Shown: positions 17,391 through 26,476, counted from the stretch's first letter. The stretch is DNA of 64,000 bases from an uncultured Alphaproteobacteria bacterium (GCA_902826885.1 CADEGL010000001.1:98906-162905); one strand, 5' to 3'. Made by a program: numbers and translations. The notes: generated by a model from the sequence alone, not told the origin.

Positions 17391-18413
17391 ATGTCCGCCG
17401 GCCCCCCGTTCTTTTCCGTTCTGATCGTCAACTACAATGCCGGCGAGTATTTGGAACGGTGTCTGAAGGCCTTGCGCGCGCAGAGCTTTGACGCGTTCGA
17501 GGCGATCATCGTGGACAACAACTCCCAAGACAATTCACTTTTCCACTGTCACGAACATTTGTCGGACCCCCGCATTCAGCTCATCCGTATGCCGCACAAC
17601 GTCGGTTTCGCCGCGGGTAACAATCGCGGCGCGAGCGTTTCCAGGGGCGAGTGGTTGGTCACGCTTAATCCTGACGCCTTCCCATCTCCCGACTGGCTAT
17701 CCGAGTTGAGCGCCGCCACACAAAAATATTCCGCCGCTGATATGTTTGGCTCTACTCAAATCAACGCACGGTCTCCGACCGAGTTGGATGGCGTCGGCGA
17801 TGCGTATTTGGCGATAGGCATTCCTTGGCGCGGCGGCATGGGGCATCCCGTGGAAACAGCCCCACAGGATTACGAAACGTTCGCCCCATGCGCCGCCGCT
17901 GCCGCGTACCGGGCATCGTCCTTTCGCCAGGTAAAGGGCTTCGACGAAGACTTTTTTTGTTATGTTGAAGACGTGGATCTGGCGTTCCGGCTTAGACTCA
18001 TGGGCAGCAAATGCATCCAGCTGAAAAACGCACAGGTGTATCACATTGGCGGCGCTACCAGCGATGCAGCGGGCTCCTTTGCCCGCTATCACGGCATTCG
18101 AAACCTGATTTGGGTCTTCGTGAAAAACATGCCTGCGGCGATTTTCTGGCTAATGCTTCCGCTCCACGTCTTGGCACTCCTGGTCCTGTTCGTAAAAGCG
18201 GTGCACCGCGGCAATGCTAGCGTGACGTCCAAGGCTATTCTCGATGGAGTGCGGGGTCTGCCGCCGGTTTGGCTGCAACGACGGAAGATACAGGCTGTCC
18301 GGCGCGCTTCCACCGCGGACGTGGCAAGCGCGTTATGTTGGAATCCGAAAACCTACTTCCAGCGGGATGCCTATGTGATCAGACCTTCGGCCAAAGCGCC
18401 CACACGGAGCTAG
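17391..18413 (+). CDS. Family 2 glycosyltransferase
   Basis: A 340-residue GT2 enzyme with SVLIVNYNAGEYLERC, EAIIVDNNSQDNS, VTLNPDAFPS as the DxD-like region and FFCYVEDVDLAFRLRLMGSK as the acceptor/base motif, again of the rhamnosyltransferase type. A C-terminal hydrophobic segment (about 245-275) suggests membrane association. It follows the permease fusion gene after 21 bases on the same strand, so the two are probably co-transcribed. The sugar transferred is unknown. Confidence 0.85.
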   Translation: MSAGPPFFSVLIVNYNAGEYLERCLKALRAQSFDAFEAIIVDNNSQDNSLFHCHEHLSDPRIQLIRMPHNVGFAAGNNRGASVSRGEWLVTLNPDAFPSPDWLSELSAATQKYSAADMFGSTQINARSPTELDGVGDAYLAIGIPWRGGMGHPVETAPQDYETFAPCAAAAAYRASSFRQVKGFDEDFFCYVEDVDLAFRLRLMGSKCIQLKNAQVYHIGGATSDAAGSFARYHGIRNLIWVFVKNMPAAIFWLMLPLHVLALLVLFVKAVHRGNASVTSKAILDGVRGLPPVWLQRRKIQAVRRASTADVASALCWNPKTYFQRDAYVIRPSAKAPTRS

Positions 18414-18422
18414 GCAAGCGCC

Positions 18423-19049
18423 TTAGCTCGTGGGCTTCGTCCGCAATGGCTTGGATGCGGAATAGACCGGACTGCCGATCAACAGATCGACCGCGGCCAT
18501 CAACCAAAACTGATGCGACGTCTCCACAATATTGTAGGAGTCGGAATCGCACCAAAGCGAGGGGGTGCCCAGCGCGCGAAGCGGGTTATCGGCCGCCATG
18601 CCCGTTAATGTTGCCACGGAAAGCTTGCGTTCCCGCGCCCGCGCGGCTGCCGCGATCGTATTGAGGGATTTTCCTGACGAACTGATCACCACCACTGAGT
18701 CGGCCGGCGTCGCCCAGATGTCGATGGCGCTGCGCATCCAGTTCTCATGTCCGTAATCGTTCGCCAAGCAAGTGACCGCGGCCACATCGAATGACATTGC
18801 CGGAATGCCGGCATTCTTCGACAAGTCGATGGCGATGTGGGCACAGATTGCGGCCGAGCCGCCGTTGCCGAACAGAAGCACGCGACCGCCGGCTTTGCCC
18901 GTCTTCCGCCATGCGTCGCGAAGCTGGATGATGCCTTCCCCCAAGGCCCCATCGACCCGCGCCGCGCGGCACAGGCGTGCGTAGTAATCGTCGAGGAACT
19001 CGCGGTCGTTCATGAAGGCCCCATTGACGGCCAATTTCCAATCGCGCAT
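18423..19049 (-). CDS. SIS-domain phosphosugar isomerase (GmhA-like)
   Basis: A 208-residue protein with a single SIS fold: LLFGNGGSAAICAHIAIDLS, then VVISSSGKSLNTIAAA and a C-terminal NIVETSHQFWLMAAVDLL resembling the catalytic end of GmhA. GmhA converts sedoheptulose 7-phosphate to D-glycero-D-manno-heptose 7-phosphate, the first step to activated heptose. The residue aligned with the GmhA glutamate in the first motif is Asp here, so the substrate could differ. With a GmhB-like phosphatase and an HldE-like enzyme in the window, a heptose or similar sugar pathway is inferred. A shorter start at the ATG at 19013 is possible. It is divergent from the DegT gene and converges with the glycosyltransferase gene. 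Confidence 0.75.
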   Translation of the reverse strand: MRDWKLAVNGAFMNDREFLDDYYARLCRAARVDGALGEGIIQLRDAWRKTGKAGGRVLLFGNGGSAAICAHIAIDLSKNAGIPAMSFDVAAVTCLANDYGHENWMRSAIDIWATPADSVVVISSSGKSLNTIAAAARARERKLSVATLTGMAADNPLRALGTPSLWCDSDSYNIVETSHQFWLMAAVDLLIGSPVYSASKPLRTKPTS

Positions 19050-19118
19050 CGGATAAGGCTTGCGATGGGCCGGAAGCGGCTATTATCAATAACCTTGGAC
19101 CATATCAAGGCAAGCCAG

Positions 19119-20225
19119 ATGCCCCACCCCGTACCCTTCGTCGACTTTCCGGCCCAGTACAAAGAAGAGAAGTCGGAGATCGCGGAGATCGTCGACCGGG
19201 TCTTTTCCCGGGGCGAGTTCATCGGCGGAACCGAGGTCGAAAGTCTCGAAAAGGACCTAGCAGCCTATTTGGGAGTCCGCGATGTGATCGCGTTGAACTC
19301 TGGCACCGACGCGCTCATCCTGGCCATGGCCGGGTTGGGCATCGGCGCCGGCGACGAAGTCATCACGCCGCCCAATTCCTTCGTCGCCTCTACGGCGGCC
19401 ATCGTTCACCTGGGCGCTCAACCGGTGTTCGCCGACGTAGGCGACGATCAGAATATTGACGTCGCCGACATCCGCCGCAAGATCACACCGCGCACGAAAG
19501 CGATCATGCCCGTCCACCTGACTGGCCGGATGTGCCGCATGGACGAGATCATGGCGCTGGCGCGCGAGTTCAACCTCAAGGTCATCGAGGATGCGGCCCA
19601 GTCCATTGGCTCGCGTTATCGCGGCCGTCTCTCCGGCACGATCGGAGACGCGGGCTGCTTCTCCTGCCATCCGTTAAAAAACCTCAACGCAGCGGGCGAC
19701 AGCGGCTTCGTCTCGACGAACGACCCTGCTCTGGCCTCCTGGATCAGGTTGGCACGCAACCACGGCCTGAAGGACAGGAACACCGTCGTCCGCTTCGGCT
19801 TCGTGTCCCGCATGGACGCGCTACAAGCCGCCATCCTGCGCATGCGTCTCAGCAAGTTGGACGCCGTTATCGAGCGGCGGCGGCAAAACGCCGCGATTTA
19901 CCGCGAGCACATCAAGACCAATCACGTTCAGGTTCCAGTCTGCGAGAAAGATGAGTTCAACAGTTTTCACTTATTCGTCATCCAGGCCGATCGGCGCGAC
20001 GAGTTGCAGCGCCACCTGGGCGAGCACGGGATCGGGTCGTCGATCCATTACCCCATTCCCATCCATCTGCAGCCTGCCGCGACGGGCTTAGGTCATGGCC
20101 CCGGCAGCCTGCCCGTCTCTGAGCGCCAGTCCGGCCGTATCCTCTCACTGCCCATCCATCAGTTCGCATCTGGACGGCAGATCGAAGGGGTGGCGCGGAC
20201 TATCAACGAATTTTTCGGCGCCTGA
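19119..20225 (+). CDS. DegT/DnrJ/EryC1/StrS family PLP-dependent sugar aminotransferase
   Basis: A 368-residue fold-type I aminotransferase. It has ALNSGTDALILAMAGLGIG in the cofactor phosphate region, VIEDAAQSIGSRYRG with the PLP-ring Asp, and the catalytic lysine in SCHPLKNLNAAGD. These enzymes aminate keto sugars attached to nucleotides. The start is ATG at 19119 with AAGG upstream; the longer in-frame ORF from 18837 crosses the divergent SIS gene and is rejected. A second, different DegT enzyme lies about 5 kb downstream in the same direction. The specific sugar is not known. Confidence 0.88.
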   Translation: MPHPVPFVDFPAQYKEEKSEIAEIVDRVFSRGEFIGGTEVESLEKDLAAYLGVRDVIALNSGTDALILAMAGLGIGAGDEVITPPNSFVASTAAIVHLGAQPVFADVGDDQNIDVADIRRKITPRTKAIMPVHLTGRMCRMDEIMALAREFNLKVIEDAAQSIGSRYRGRLSGTIGDAGCFSCHPLKNLNAAGDSGFVSTNDPALASWIRLARNHGLKDRNTVVRFGFVSRMDALQAAILRMRLSKLDAVIERRRQNAAIYREHIKTNHVQVPVCEKDEFNSFHLFVIQADRRDELQRHLGEHGIGSSIHYPIPIHLQPAATGLGHGPGSLPVSERQSGRILSLPIHQFASGRQIEGVARTINEFFGA

Positions 20226-20239
20226 CGGAACGCTCCGCC

Positions 20240-20707
20240 ATGGCTCGCCGCAACCTGCCGACGGTGGTGGATGTGGCCGCCCTTCTCCATACGCCGGACG
20301 GGCGATATCTCATGCAAAAGCGCGATGCCAAACCCTGGCTGCGCGTGGCCGGTCATTGGGCGCTTTTCGGAGGCGGGGCCAAGCCAGGCGAGACGCCTAA
20401 GGTCGCCCTCCTCCGTGAACTGGATGAGGAACTGGGTTTCCACCCTGCGGTCGCGCACCAATTTACGGAGATGGCGTTTAGCCTGCCCCAGCTCGGCGTG
20501 CCGTCCCGGCGCAAGCTGTTCTTCGACGTCCCTATCCAGCCCGGCGATATCCGCCGCATGGAACTCCGCGAAGGCGAAGCGATGCGCCTGTTCCGGGTGA
20601 ACGATCTGATCCGGCAACGCCTTGTGGTGCCATGGGACGCCTATGGGCTCTTTCTCCACGTCCGGCGCGAAACGACGTTCCAGCCGCCTCGCCCGCGGAA
20701 ACGCTAG
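20240..20707 (+). CDS. Nudix hydrolase (sugar-nucleotide/GDP-mannose mannosyl hydrolase type)
   Basis: A 155-residue protein with a full Nudix box from Gly45 to Phe67 (pattern GxxxxxEx7REUxEExGU), visible as GGAKPGET ... RELDEELGF. Nudix enzymes hydrolyse nucleoside diphosphates linked to another group; the size fits a sugar-nucleotide or NDP-sugar hydrolase, though others are possible. It lies 14 bases after the DegT gene and about 95 bases before the HldE-like gene on the same strand, so it is probably in the same operon and may control a sugar-nucleotide pool. Confidence 0.85.
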   Translation: MARRNLPTVVDVAALLHTPDGRYLMQKRDAKPWLRVAGHWALFGGGAKPGETPKVALLRELDEELGFHPAVAHQFTEMAFSLPQLGVPSRRKLFFDVPIQPGDIRRMELREGEAMRLFRVNDLIRQRLVVPWDAYGLFLHVRRETTFQPPRPRKR

Positions 20708-20803
20708 GACAAACCTCGACAAGGCCTGGGAAAGGATGTTTTCTCTTGCCCTGCCGACGCCGCCCATTCCGCGAAACGGCTCGTTTCAGGCCAAGAGTCG
20801 GTG

Positions 20804-22345
20804 ATGCCGGATGTGCCGCACATGATCACTTCCAAGATCAAGGATCTTAAGGATCTGGGTCGCATTGCCGCCGACCTCAAAAAGGACGGCGCGCGAATCG
20901 TGTTGTGCCATGGCACGTTCGATTTGCTTCATATCGGCCACGTCCGCCATCTCATGCAGGCGCGCCGGCATGGCGATGTGCTGATCGCCACGGTAACCAG
21001 CGACCGCTATGTGCGTCGGGGACCGGACCGGCCGGTTTTCCCGGCCGAACTGCGCGCGGAAATGCTGGCGGCGACCCAATATGTCGATTGGGTTGCAATA
21101 AACGACAGCCCCACGGCCGAACCACCAATTCGGATCATTCAGCCGTCCTTTTACGTGAAAGGCGCGGACTACAAGAACACGTCGGAGGACGTTACAGGAA
21201 AAATCCTGGACGAACGGCGCGCAGTTGAGGAAGGCGGAGGACAGCTTGTCTTCACCGAAGACATCACCTTTAGCTCCTCCTCGCTCATTAACCGATACGG
21301 CAACATTTATCACGACGAGTTGCGCAACTATCTGGAAACCGCGCGGACTCGCAACGCGGCCCCCCGGATCAACGATCTCATCGAACGGGCTGCCGACCTG
21401 AAGGTCGTTCTGATCGGCGACGCGATCGTCGACGAGTATCATTACGTGGATCCGATGGGGAAATCCTCCAAGGAGAACCTCGTCCCAACCCGCTTCCATC
21501 AGTCTGAAATCTTCGCGGGCGGTATTTTCGCCGCTGCTAACCACGTGGCTGATTTCTGCAAAGAAGTCGAAATCGTCACGGTTTTGGGCGAAGACGACTC
21601 AAACACGGGCATCATTCGCACGGCCTTGAAGCCAAACGTCTGCCTTACGCCGATCTTCCGCCCCAAGGCACCTACAACCCGAAAGGTGCGATTCGTCGAC
21701 CTTAGTTACGGGCGCAAGCTGTTTGAGGTCTACCACATGGACGACACGCCACTGCACGGCTCGCTGGAAGACGAGGTGCAGTCGACGGTCGACAAGGCGA
21801 TTCGGGCCGCGGATGTCACCATCGTTACGGATTTCGGTCACGGTTTCATGACCCCGGCCATGCAGGACTGCGCCTATGGCGCAAAATTTTTGGCAGTCAA
21901 CGCGCAAACCAATAGCGCCAACGTCGGTTTCAACCTGATCACGCGCTACAGAAGAGCGGATTACGTTTGTGTCGACGCCCCAGAGGCTCGGCTGGCGTGC
22001 GGCGCGCGCAGCGCGTCCATCGAAGAATTGGCATCGACTCTACTGCCCGACCGTATCGATTGCGACCGGATCGTCGTTACCCATGGACGCCATGGTTGTG
22101 TTGGATGGCGGCGCGCTCAAGAGCCTGTGCGGGCACCGGCTTTCACACGCGACGTTCTAGACACCATGGGAGCGGGCGACGCTTTCTTTTCGGTCACAGC
22201 CCCTTTGATTGCCATAGACGGTGAGATGGACGATATCATCTTCATCGGAAACGCCGCCGGCGCGCTTAAAGTCAACATCGTCGGTCACCGCAAATCCGTC
22301 GGCAAGATCGACCTTTTGAAATACTGCCACACACTGCTCAAATGA
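20804..22345 (+). CDS. HldE-like bifunctional protein with reversed domain order (nucleotidyltransferase then PfkB kinase)
   Basis: A 513-residue protein. Residues about 30-180 form a cytidylyltransferase-like domain with LCHGTFDLLHIGHVRHLMQA (the HxGH motif) and INDSPTAEPPIRIIQPSFYV. Residues about 200-510 are a ribokinase/PfkB domain with VLIGDAIVDEYHYVDPMGKS and the catalytic DTMGAGDAFFS. In HldE of heptose biosynthesis the order is kinase first, then nucleotidyltransferase; here it is reversed. The kinase end also differs from classical RfaE. It probably activates a sugar phosphate by phosphorylation and nucleotidyl transfer, with ADP-heptose as one option. Starts at 20801 (GTG), 20804 and 20822 are possible. 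The stop overlaps the E1 alpha start by ATGA. Confidence 0.78.
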   Translation: MPDVPHMITSKIKDLKDLGRIAADLKKDGARIVLCHGTFDLLHIGHVRHLMQARRHGDVLIATVTSDRYVRRGPDRPVFPAELRAEMLAATQYVDWVAINDSPTAEPPIRIIQPSFYVKGADYKNTSEDVTGKILDERRAVEEGGGQLVFTEDITFSSSSLINRYGNIYHDELRNYLETARTRNAAPRINDLIERAADLKVVLIGDAIVDEYHYVDPMGKSSKENLVPTRFHQSEIFAGGIFAAANHVADFCKEVEIVTVLGEDDSNTGIIRTALKPNVCLTPIFRPKAPTTRKVRFVDLSYGRKLFEVYHMDDTPLHGSLEDEVQSTVDKAIRAADVTIVTDFGHGFMTPAMQDCAYGAKFLAVNAQTNSANVGFNLITRYRRADYVCVDAPEARLACGARSASIEELASTLLPDRIDCDRIVVTHGRHGCVGWRRAQEPVRAPAFTRDVLDTMGAGDAFFSVTAPLIAIDGEMDDIIFIGNAAGALKVNIVGHRKSVGKIDLLKYCHTLLK

Positions 22346-23334
22346 CACCGAACCCCATCACCGAAAGCCATGCGCGCTTGGAAGAGCTGGTGCCGCTGTA
22401 CTCGGCCATGCGGCGAATCCGGCAGATCGAGTTGGAGATCGCCAAGCGCTATGCCGAGCAAAAAATGCGCTGCCCGGTGCACCTTTCCATCGGCCAAGAG
22501 GCCATCGCGGTTGGTGTCTGCGCTGCCCTCAAGCGCACTGACCAAGCAGTTAGCACCCACCGTTGCCACGCCCATTATCTGGCCAAAGGTGGTGACCTCA
22601 ACGCCATGATTGCCGAACTCTACGGTAAAAGTACCGGCTGTTGCGGCGGGCGCGGCGGCTCAATGCACCTTTTCGATACGGGTGCAGGCCTGCTCCTCTC
22701 GCTGCCTATCGTCGCTAGCTCGATCCCAATCGGCGTGGGCGCCGCGTTCGGCTTCGCGCGCCGCGGCGAGCCGCACGTGGCGGTAGTCTTCCTGGGCGAC
22801 GCCTCGCTCGAGGAAGGCGTATGGCATGAAAGCGCTAACTTTGCTGCGCGGCACAAACTGCCAGTGATCTTCGTTTGCGAAAACAATCTTTATTCGGTCT
22901 ATACCCATTTGGACGACCGTCAACCAAGCCGCCCCTTGACTAAGTTGGCGGAAGCGCACGGCATCCGCGCGCAGCATGTGGACGGTAATGACCTTAGCGC
23001 GCTGCTGCACGTCATGTCAGAGATGGTCGACCAGGCACGGAACAGCGAAGGACCGAGCTTCCTTTTGGCCGACACGTATCGCTGGCTCGAACATTGCGGC
23101 CCGAATTACGATAACCATATCGGCTACCGCACCGAAGACGAGTTCAACGCTTGGCGCATTCGATGCCCGGTGGAGAGGCTGCGCAACAAGCTCGAGAAGA
23201 GCGGTCTATGGAACGCGGCGCGCGAGGACACGCTCACCGCCCGCATCCAAACCGAGATCGACGCAGCCTTCCGCTTCGCTGAAGATTCCCCCTTCCCCGA
23301 ATTGCGCACAGCCGCGGAAGGCGTTTATGCCTGA
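22342..23334 (+). CDS. TPP-dependent dehydrogenase E1 component, alpha subunit
   Basis: A 330-residue protein of the 2-oxoacid dehydrogenase / acetoin dehydrogenase E1 alpha family. It has the substrate-side HLSIGQEAIAVGVCAAL, STHRCHAHYLAKGGD, and the TPP-Mg motif GDASLEEGVWHESANF followed by VIFVCENN. The start overlaps the preceding stop as ATGA and its own stop is overlapped by the beta subunit, so it is tightly coupled. No lipoyl E2 or E3 gene is nearby, which suggests the pair acts on a free or sugar-bound keto compound in the polysaccharide pathway rather than in a standard oxidative complex. Confidence 0.88.
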   Translation: MTPNPITESHARLEELVPLYSAMRRIRQIELEIAKRYAEQKMRCPVHLSIGQEAIAVGVCAALKRTDQAVSTHRCHAHYLAKGGDLNAMIAELYGKSTGCCGGRGGSMHLFDTGAGLLLSLPIVASSIPIGVGAAFGFARRGEPHVAVVFLGDASLEEGVWHESANFAARHKLPVIFVCENNLYSVYTHLDDRQPSRPLTKLAEAHGIRAQHVDGNDLSALLHVMSEMVDQARNSEGPSFLLADTYRWLEHCGPNYDNHIGYRTEDEFNAWRIRCPVERLRNKLEKSGLWNAAREDTLTARIQTEIDAAFRFAEDSPFPELRTAAEGVYA

Positions 23335-24421
23335 CGCCAGCCAGACAGAGCGAATACTGACCGCCGCGGAAGCCATTCTCGAAGCGCAAGATTTAGCGCT
23401 GGCGCGCGACCCCAACGTCTACCTGATGGGCGAAGGTGTTTGCGACCCCAAGGGCATATTTGGTACGACCAGCGGCTTGGTTGAGAAGTACGGTCCTCAG
23501 CGCATCGTCGAGATGCCGGTCGCGGAGAACGGCCTAACCGGTATTGCCATAGGCTCGGCGCTGGTCGGCATGCGGCCGATCATGATCCACCAGCGCGTCG
23601 ACTTCGCGTTGCTGGCCCTGGAACAGATCTTCAACAATGCGGCCAAGACGCACTATGTTTCGTCAGGCAAGCACCGCGTGCCGCTCGTGATCCGCATGAT
23701 CGTCGGCCGTGGCTGGGGACAAGGCCCTGCTCATTCCCAGAGCCTGGAAGCAATCTTCTCCCATATTCCTGGACTGAAGGTCGTGATGCCAGCGACACCG
23801 GCTGATTGCAAGGGGCTCTTGCTCGGCGCGATCGAAGACGGGAATCCGGTGGTCTTCATCGAACATCGCTGGATTCACTACGTCAAAGGCACCGTCCCGG
23901 CTGGCTACACCCCCCTGCCCCTCGATGGGCCGCGACGCATCGCCGAGGGCGATGGCGCCACCATCGTGGCCACGTCGTTGATGGCGATCGAGGCCCGCCT
24001 CGCGGCGGAAGCGTTGGCGGAGGCGGGCGTGAAATGCGACGTCTTCGACATGCGGGTTCTGCGGCCCTTGCGAACCGAGCCGATCATCGAATCCGTGCGG
24101 CGCACGGGTGGCTTGGTGGTGATCGATTCCGGATGGAAGACCGGCGGCTTCGGAGCCGAAATCGTCGCCAGAATCGCGGAATCGTGTCTGGGCGACTTGC
24201 GCGCACCGCCGGTTCGCCTCGGTCTGCCCGATCATCCGACCCCATCGACCCGCGCGCTCATGGAGGGCTTCTACCCCAGCAGCGACGCCATCGCGGCGGC
24301 GGCCGGAAAGCTGGCCGGGGCGTCCGCCGCACAGATCGACCGCGCCGTGTCCGCCTTGCGCCAGCAACGCGCGAAGGTTTCCATCGACCAGCCGAACCCG
24401 GCTTTCGCCGGCCCGTTCTGA
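23327..24421 (+). CDS. TPP-dependent dehydrogenase E1 component, beta subunit
   Basis: A 364-residue transketolase-like protein, partner of the alpha subunit. It contains RIVEMPVAENGLTGIAIGSA, MIVGRGWGQGPAHSQSLEAI, VVMPATPADCKGLLLGAI and the C-terminal transketolase domain with VFDMRVLRPLRTEPI. The ATG at 23327 overlaps the alpha gene by 8 bases; longer frames upstream run through the alpha gene and are not real. The tail after about residue 330 is Ala/Gln-rich and less conserved. Together the two subunits make a heterodimeric TPP enzyme. Confidence 0.88.
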   Translation: MPDASQTERILTAAEAILEAQDLALARDPNVYLMGEGVCDPKGIFGTTSGLVEKYGPQRIVEMPVAENGLTGIAIGSALVGMRPIMIHQRVDFALLALEQIFNNAAKTHYVSSGKHRVPLVIRMIVGRGWGQGPAHSQSLEAIFSHIPGLKVVMPATPADCKGLLLGAIEDGNPVVFIEHRWIHYVKGTVPAGYTPLPLDGPRRIAEGDGATIVATSLMAIEARLAAEALAEAGVKCDVFDMRVLRPLRTEPIIESVRRTGGLVVIDSGWKTGGFGAEIVARIAESCLGDLRAPPVRLGLPDHPTPSTRALMEGFYPSSDAIAAAAGKLAGASAAQIDRAVSALRQQRAKVSIDQPNPAFAGPF

Positions 24422-24444
24422 CCCCAGACGATCCGCGTGGATTC

Positions 24445-25548
24445 ATGAAAGTACGCTATTCCTACCTGCCTCAGCAATTCGGGCAAATCCATGATTTGCT
24501 CGACGCCATCGCCAAGTTCGTGCCCACGGGCGATTTCACCCTGGGCGCGCCCTTGCGTGAGTTCGAAACGCGGTTCGCCAAACTGATTGGCGCGAAGCAC
24601 GCCATCGGAGTTGGATCCGGCACCGACGCCATCAAGCTGCCTCTCAAGGCGCTGGGCGTAGGCCACGGCGACGAGGTGATCACCGCAGCCAATACCTTTA
24701 TCGCCACGGTCGGCGCCATCGCCGAAATCGGCGCAAAGCCGGTCTTCGTCGATTGCGATGACACGTTCTGCATGAACGTGTCGCAGGTCGAACGCGCCAT
24801 CGGGCCGAAGACCAAGGCCATCGTGCCCGTCCACTTCACCGGCTACATGACGGAGATGGAGCCGTTGATGGCGATCGCCGCCAAGCACGCGCTGCCCATG
24901 GTCGAGGATGCCTGCCAGGCGATCCTGGCGGACATCGGCGGGAAGCGTGCGGGTACCTGGGCCGCAGCGGGCGCGTTCTCTCTTCACCCGCTCAAGAACC
25001 TCAACGTCTGGGGCGACGGCGGCGTGGTGGTCACCAACGACGACGCCATGGACAAGAAGCTGCGCCTCTTGCGCAACCACGGTATGCGCAACCGGGACGA
25101 GATCGAAATCCTGGGCTACAACTCGCGCCTCGATACACTCCAGGCGCTCGTTGGCAATTGGCTGATCGACCAAACCGGCGACATCACGGCCAAGCGGATC
25201 GCCAACGCCGAGTACTACGACGCCCATCTAGGCAAGATCAAAGGCATCCGCATCCCACCCCGCCAGGCAAACCGGCGGCGCGTCTATCATCTCTATGTCG
25301 TCTTCGCCGAACGTCGAGACGAACTCCTCGCCCACTGCGTCAAGCATGGCATCGAGGCCAAGGTACACTATCCGATCCCGCTCTACCTGCAGGACGGGCT
25401 TCGCCACCTAGGCTACAAGGAGGGTGATTTCCCGATCTCCGACGCTCATGCCACCAGCATCATCACCTTCCCGACGGATCAGCATCTGTCGCGTGAAGAG
25501 CAGGATCACGTGATCAAGACGGTCCGGGAATTCTATTCGGGCCGCTAA
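24445..25548 (+). CDS. DegT/DnrJ/EryC1/StrS family PLP-dependent sugar aminotransferase (second copy type)
   Basis: A 367-residue fold-type I aminotransferase with GVGSGTDAIKLPLKALGVG, VHFTGYMTEMEPL, MVEDACQAILADIGG and the Schiff-base lysine in SLHPLKNLNVWGDGG. It is only partly similar to the DegT at 19119: that one reads GCFSCHPLKNLNAAG, this one AFSLHPLKNLNVWGD. They probably aminate different positions or sugars. It starts ATG at 24445, 23 bases after the E1 beta stop, and is likely the last gene of the forward operon that begins at 19119. It converges with the oxidoreductase gene. Confidence 0.87.
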   Translation: MKVRYSYLPQQFGQIHDLLDAIAKFVPTGDFTLGAPLREFETRFAKLIGAKHAIGVGSGTDAIKLPLKALGVGHGDEVITAANTFIATVGAIAEIGAKPVFVDCDDTFCMNVSQVERAIGPKTKAIVPVHFTGYMTEMEPLMAIAAKHALPMVEDACQAILADIGGKRAGTWAAAGAFSLHPLKNLNVWGDGGVVVTNDDAMDKKLRLLRNHGMRNRDEIEILGYNSRLDTLQALVGNWLIDQTGDITAKRIANAEYYDAHLGKIKGIRIPPRQANRRRVYHLYVVFAERRDELLAHCVKHGIEAKVHYPIPLYLQDGLRHLGYKEGDFPISDAHATSIITFPTDQHLSREEQDHVIKTVREFYSGR

Positions 25549-25561
25549 CCGATTGACGGCA

Positions 25562-26431
25562 TCACTCTTGAATTCTCACCGTCTGACCATCGGCTTCAAC
25601 GGAGCGTTCGGCCGCCGCGATAGCACGGACGACGGCCAGGCCTATTTCCAAGTGAGGCGAGTCCATCCGTCTCGACCGGACAGCCTGTAGGAACGCCTCG
25701 ATCTCGCGGGTAAGAGGCGGCTCATCGGAATAAGACGGATACGATATCTCGCCGTCCTTCCGGTAAAGCGCGAGCCGCCGGGCGGCCTTGTCGTCGAAGA
25801 TCAGGGTCGCTTTCTCGCAAACGATGGTGATCTTCCTGGTACGCACGAGAGAATGCCAGCTCATCGTGGAAACGACGCCGACGTCACCGAACTGGAAAAT
25901 AGACACGGCTACTTCCGCGCGCGCGCGTCCCAGAAGCTTCCAGGCCTTCGCCATGCTGGCATCACAGCCGAAAATCGCGCGCGCCATAGAGAGGTCGTGG
26001 GGGAGCCAATCCCACAGCACCGATGAGTCCGCACGCGGACTGTCGTTGGCTCCTTCGCAATGCAAATAGCGAATCAGCCCCAGCTCCGGCAGCAACCGCA
26101 AGGCGGTCGAGAATGCCGGGTTATATAAAAAAATATGCCCCACGAAGACCGGCGCACCGGAGCGGGCGGCCGCGCTCCGGATACGGTCGGCGTCCTCGAC
26201 CGATGTGGCCATCGGCTTTTCGATGAAGGTGGCGATGCCCGCTTCGATATACGGAAGGGCTACTTCAGCATGGGTCGCGCTCGGGGTGGCGATCAAAACG
26301 CCGTCAAGCGCCTCCTGGCAGCCACCCTCCCGCGATATCGGAACGATCGATACGTCAGGGAACAGCAGCAGTACGCGCTCGATGTTCCGCCCCCAGCGCC
26401 CGCGCCCCACCAGTCCCAGCCGCAGAGCCAT
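25562..26431 (-). CDS. Gfo/Idh/MocA family NAD(P)-dependent sugar oxidoreductase
   Basis: A 289-residue protein starting MALRLGLVGRGRWGRNIERV, a Rossmann GxGxxG-like motif. It has VLIATPSATHAEVAL, the family EKPMATSVEDADR (catalytic Lys in EKP), and VGHIFLYNPAF. Such enzymes oxidise or reduce a ring position of sugars and NDP-sugars and often act just before a DegT aminotransferase, so it may supply the keto group for one of the aminotransferases in this window. The start is ATG at 26431 with GAGG upstream. It is the last gene of a reverse operon with the SDR and methyltransferase genes. Confidence 0.85.
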   Translation of the reverse strand: MALRLGLVGRGRWGRNIERVLLLFPDVSIVPISREGGCQEALDGVLIATPSATHAEVALPYIEAGIATFIEKPMATSVEDADRIRSAAARSGAPVFVGHIFLYNPAFSTALRLLPELGLIRYLHCEGANDSPRADSSVLWDWLPHDLSMARAIFGCDASMAKAWKLLGRARAEVAVSIFQFGDVGVVSTMSWHSLVRTRKITIVCEKATLIFDDKAARRLALYRKDGEISYPSYSDEPPLTREIEAFLQAVRSRRMDSPHLEIGLAVVRAIAAAERSVEADGQTVRIQE

Positions 26432-26476
26432 CACACCTCGCGCCGTTCCGATGCGGTCCAGGCCCGCCGACCGTTG

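Noticed and set aside
18837..19118. An N-terminal extension of the first DegT aminotransferase
   Set aside because: It crosses the divergent SIS gene and has no similarity; the ATG at 19119 has an AAGG site.
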